The translations under genes were made by a program, and so were the position numbers. This document shows positions 58,828 to 64,000 of a stretch of DNA of 64,000 nt, piece after piece (within the stretch, counting starts at the first letter, position 1; each line of letters starts with the position of its first letter). The DNA lies in contig JABTUC010000001.1 of NCBI GenBank assembly GCA_015075545.1, positions 1 to 64,000 of the forward strand, given 5' to 3'. The notes under the pieces were generated by a model, which was not told the origin of the DNA, did no database searches, and saw only the letters and a list, made by a program, of their open reading frames with translations. This DNA comes from Ideonella sp. (GTDB taxonomy: Bacteria > Pseudomonadota > Gammaproteobacteria > Burkholderiales > Burkholderiaceae_C).

Positions 58828-59633
58828 GCCGCCATGCCCAGGTCTTCGGCGAGCGCGCGCGCCGGGTAGTGAAAGCGCACCGGCCCGTCGGGCTCGCCGC
58901 GGATGAACTGCCGCACTTCGGCATCGTCGGAGTCGCGCAGCTCTGCCGGCGCTCCATGGGCGACCACCTTGCCGCCCGACGACAACAGGTAGGCGTAGTC
59001 GGCGATCGCGAAGCACTCCTGCACGTCGTGCGACACCACCAGCGAGGTGGCACCGGTGGCGTCGTTGAGCTTGCGAATCAGATTGGCAGCCACCCCCATC
59101 GAGATCGGATCGAGCCCGGCGAACGGCTCGTCGTACATGATGACCTCGGGGTCGAGCGCGATCGCGCGCGCCAGCGCGATGCGCCGCGCCATACCGCCGG
59201 ACACTTCGCTGATGCGCAATTGCGCCGCGCCGCGCAGGCCCACTGCGTTGAGCTTCATCAGCACGATGTCGCGGATCATCGTCTCCGCGAGTTCGGTCTG
59301 CTCGCGCAATGGGAACGCGACGTTCTCGAACACGCTGAGGTCGGTGAACAGTGCGCCGAACTGGAACAGCATGCCCAGACGGCGCCGCAGGCGGTACAAC
59401 TGCGCCCGATCGGCCGCATCGACCGTCTCGCCGTCGAACACCACGCGGCCGCTGGTGGCCGGGTGCACGCCGGCGATCAGTCGCAGCAGCGTCGTCTTGC
59501 CGCAGCCCGAGCCGCCGAGGATCGCGGTGACCTTGCCGCGCGCGAACGCTGCGCTCACGTCGTTGAGGATCGTGCGGCTCGCGTCGTAGCCGAACGTGAC
59601 GTGGTCGAATTCGATCAGGGTGTCGGACTTCAA
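58824..59633 (-). CDS. mlaF: Phospholipid ABC transporter ATPase MlaF
   Basis: 269 aa from TTG 59633. Walker A GGSGCGKTT, MLFQFGALFTDLSVFENVAFPLRE, signature SGGMARRIALARAI, Walker B VIMYDEPFAGLDPIS and VVSHDVQECF are intact. The start is uncertain: the conserved LIEFDHVTFGY begins a few codons after this TTG, while a GTG at 59732 would add about 33 non-conserved residues; neither has a clear ribosome-binding site. First gene of mlaFEDACB, downstream of gltD on the same strand. Confidence 0.93.
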   Translation of the reverse strand: MKSDTLIEFDHVTFGYDASRTILNDVSAAFARGKVTAILGGSGCGKTTLLRLIAGVHPATSGRVVFDGETVDAADRAQLYRLRRRLGMLFQFGALFTDLSVFENVAFPLREQTELAETMIRDIVLMKLNAVGLRGAAQLRISEVSGGMARRIALARAIALDPEVIMYDEPFAGLDPISMGVAANLIRKLNDATGATSLVVSHDVQECFAIADYAYLLSSGGKVVAHGAPAELRDSDDAEVRQFIRGEPDGPVRFHYPARALAEDLGMAA

Positions 59634-59765
59634 GCTGTGGGGCCTGTCGGCGGCCCCGACAGCGCTGGCCGCAGTGGCCACGGGGCGCGGGCATTGTCGC
59701 ACGCCGCCTGCGCGGCGCAGGCCGCGCGGCACGCGTTGCGCCAGGGCGTGTGATGTGCCGCGCCG

Positions 59766-61247
59766 TCAGCGTGGCAGCAACGAGACACCCATCAGGTAGG
59801 CATCGATCGCGCGCGCCGCTTGTCGGCCTTCGCGAATCGCCCAGACGACGAGCGACTGGCCTCGCCGCATGTCGCCCGCGGCGAATACCTTGTCGACATT
59901 GGTACGGTAGCCGCCGCCGTCGTCGGTGCCCGCGCGCGCGTTGCCGCGCGAATCCCGCTCGACGCCGAACGCCTCGAGCACCGTGGCCAGCGGCGCGACG
60001 AAGCCCATCGCCAACAGCACCAGATCGGCCGCATGATCCTTCTCTGTGCCGGGCAGCTCGGACATGCGGCCGTCGCGCCATTGCACCTGCACGGTCCGCA
60101 GCGATTTCAGCTTGCCGCGGCGACCAGCCTTGCCATCGCCGACGAACTCCTTGGTCGCGACCGCGAACTCGCGCATGCAACCTTCCTCATGGCTGGAGCT
60201 GGTGCGCAGCTTGAGCGGCCAATACGGCCAGGTCAGCGGCTTGTCCTCCTGCTGCGGCGGCATCGGCAGCAGTTCGAACTGCGTGACGCTGGCCGCGCCC
60301 TGGCGGTTGCTGGTGCCGACGCAATCGCTGCCGGTGTCGCCGCCGCCGATCACGATCACGTGCTTGCCGCGCGCGGTGATCTGACCCGCGACCTCGTCGC
60401 CGGCGACGAGCCTGTTCTGTTGCGGCAGGAACTCCATCGCGAAGTGCACGCCGTCGAGGTCGCGCCCCGGCACGGGCAGGTCGCGACTCGCTTCGGCACC
60501 GCCGGCAAGCAGCACAGCATCGAACTGCGCCTTCAACCGATCGGCAGGAATCGTCTCGGTCGCCTCGTTGGTCACCGTGGTGCCCGCGGGCAACGCGCCG
60601 ATCAGCACGCCGGTGCGGAACGTGACCCCTTCGGCCCGCATCTGCTCGACGCGGCGATCGATGTGCGACTTCTCCAGCTTGAAGTCGGGGATGCCGTAGC
60701 GCAGCAGACCGCCGATGCGGCTGTTCTTCTCGAACACGGTGACGTCGTGGCCGGCGCGCGCGAGCTGCTGCGCCGCCGCGAGCCCGGCCGGGCCCGACCC
60801 GACGATGGCGACCTTCTTGCCGGTGCTGGCGGTCGGCGATTGCGGCCGAATCCAGCCCTCGGCCCAGCCGCGATCGGCGATCGCGTGCTCGATCGACTTG
60901 ATACCCACCGGGTCGTCGTTGATGTTCAGCGTGCATGCTGCCTCGCACGGCGCCGGGCAGATGCGACCGGTGAACTCCGGGAAGTTGTTGGTCGAGTGCA
61001 GCACCTCGGAGGCTGCCTTCCAGTCGTCGCGGTAGACGAGGTCGTTGAAGTCCGGAATGATGTTGTTGACCGGGCAGCCGCTGTTGCAGAACGGCGTGCC
61101 GCAATCCATGCAGCGGGCGCCCTGCACCGCAGCCTGCTGCGCCGACAGCGCGACGACGAACTCGCGCCAGGTCTTCAGCCGCTGCGGCACCGGCTCGTAG
61201 CCCTCTTCGATGCGCTGATACTCGAGAAACCCGGTGATCTTGCCCAT
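59766..61247 (-). CDS. gltD: Glutamate synthase small subunit GltD
   Basis: 493 aa. It passes electrons from NADPH to GltB. N-terminal [4Fe-4S] Cys sets [17 protein letters not shown] and [13 protein letters not shown] site [22 protein letters not shown] site [16 protein letters not shown]-terminal [16 protein letters not shown]. It starts 54 bp after the gltB stop, the usual order. Confidence 0.97.
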   Translation of the reverse strand: MGKITGFLEYQRIEEGYEPVPQRLKTWREFVVALSAQQAAVQGARCMDCGTPFCNSGCPVNNIIPDFNDLVYRDDWKAASEVLHSTNNFPEFTGRICPAPCEAACTLNINDDPVGIKSIEHAIADRGWAEGWIRPQSPTASTGKKVAIVGSGPAGLAAAQQLARAGHDVTVFEKNSRIGGLLRYGIPDFKLEKSHIDRRVEQMRAEGVTFRTGVLIGALPAGTTVTNEATETIPADRLKAQFDAVLLAGGAEASRDLPVPGRDLDGVHFAMEFLPQQNRLVAGDEVAGQITARGKHVIVIGGGDTGSDCVGTSNRQGAASVTQFELLPMPPQQEDKPLTWPYWPLKLRTSSSHEEGCMREFAVATKEFVGDGKAGRRGKLKSLRTVQVQWRDGRMSELPGTEKDHAADLVLLAMGFVAPLATVLEAFGVERDSRGNARAGTDDGGGYRTNVDKVFAAGDMRRGQSLVVWAIREGRQAARAIDAYLMGVSLLPR

Positions 61248-61301
61248 GGTGTGACGTACGCGCGCGCCGCTGGCGGCGCCTGATGTGGATGCTGCTGCGA
61301 C

Positions 61302-64000
<2,699 letters not shown>

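Overview
The window is GC-rich (roughly 70 %) chromosomal DNA from a betaproteobacterium of the order Burkholderiales, most likely the Rubrivivax/Leptothrix/Methylibium group. This is inferred from gene order (ispE - tRNA-Gln - prs - rplY - pth; murA - hisGDCBHAF; gltBD - mlaFEDACB), the short HisG and protein style. Most of it is housekeeping DNA with tightly overlapping genes (many ATGA/GTGA stop-start overlaps).

Region by region. (1) 1-6.9 kb is a defence island. A WYL-domain regulator, type I restriction-modification genes hsdM and hsdS and the start of a DUF262 (GmrSD-like) gene run leftwards out of the window. Beside them lie a broken AAA/DUF4143 ATPase and an intact AbiEi/AbiEii type IV toxin-antitoxin pair. 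The island ends at the 3' end of a CAU-anticodon tRNA gene. (2) 7.1-22.7 kb holds hrcA, nadK, recN, rapZ, a LON-domain protein, mutY, a dynamin-like GTPase, mutM, a TPR protein, lolB, ispE, tRNA-Gln, prs, rplY and pth. (3) 22.8-34.3 kb, minus strand, reads in transcription order yadGH-type ABC exporter, ibaG, murA, hisG, a hisD fused to a GNAT acetyltransferase, hisC, hisB, hisH, hisA, hisF, then rsmD, coaD and a ferredoxin where hisI/hisE would be expected. (4) 34.3-42.3 kb holds a TetR regulator, a TPR protein, a wax ester synthase/DGAT-type acyltransferase divergent from an acyl-CoA-binding protein, a PHA-system protein, a lipoprotein aminopeptidase, an M20 amidohydrolase, a DUF2817 peptidase and a HAD hydrolase. 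(5) 42.4-47.1 kb is an aapJQMP-type amino-acid ABC transporter operon that continues into a tyrosine-phosphatase-like gene. (6) 47.2-55.7 kb is a sugar-phosphate block: pgi, tal, an ABC importer of the FbpABC/AfuABC type, and zwf. (7) 55.8-64 kb is the Mla phospholipid-transport operon (mlaFEDACB), gltD and the 3' part of gltB.

The observations I rate highest are: the in-frame HisD-GNAT fusion; the importer between tal/pgi and zwf, which context and candidate ligand residues point to sugar phosphates rather than iron; the WYL/HsdMS/DUF262 plus AbiE island with an inverted repeat in front of each regulator; an apparent ~21.5 kb insertion or rearrangement separating mlaB from yadGH-ibaG-murA-his, which are normally neighbours in this order; and a recurring -10-like box 6-10 nt in front of start codons that lack a Shine-Dalgarno sequence, suggesting leaderless mRNAs.

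All identifications come from reading translations and motifs; no database search was run. In this GC-rich DNA long open frames run antisense to most genes and were treated as shadows.
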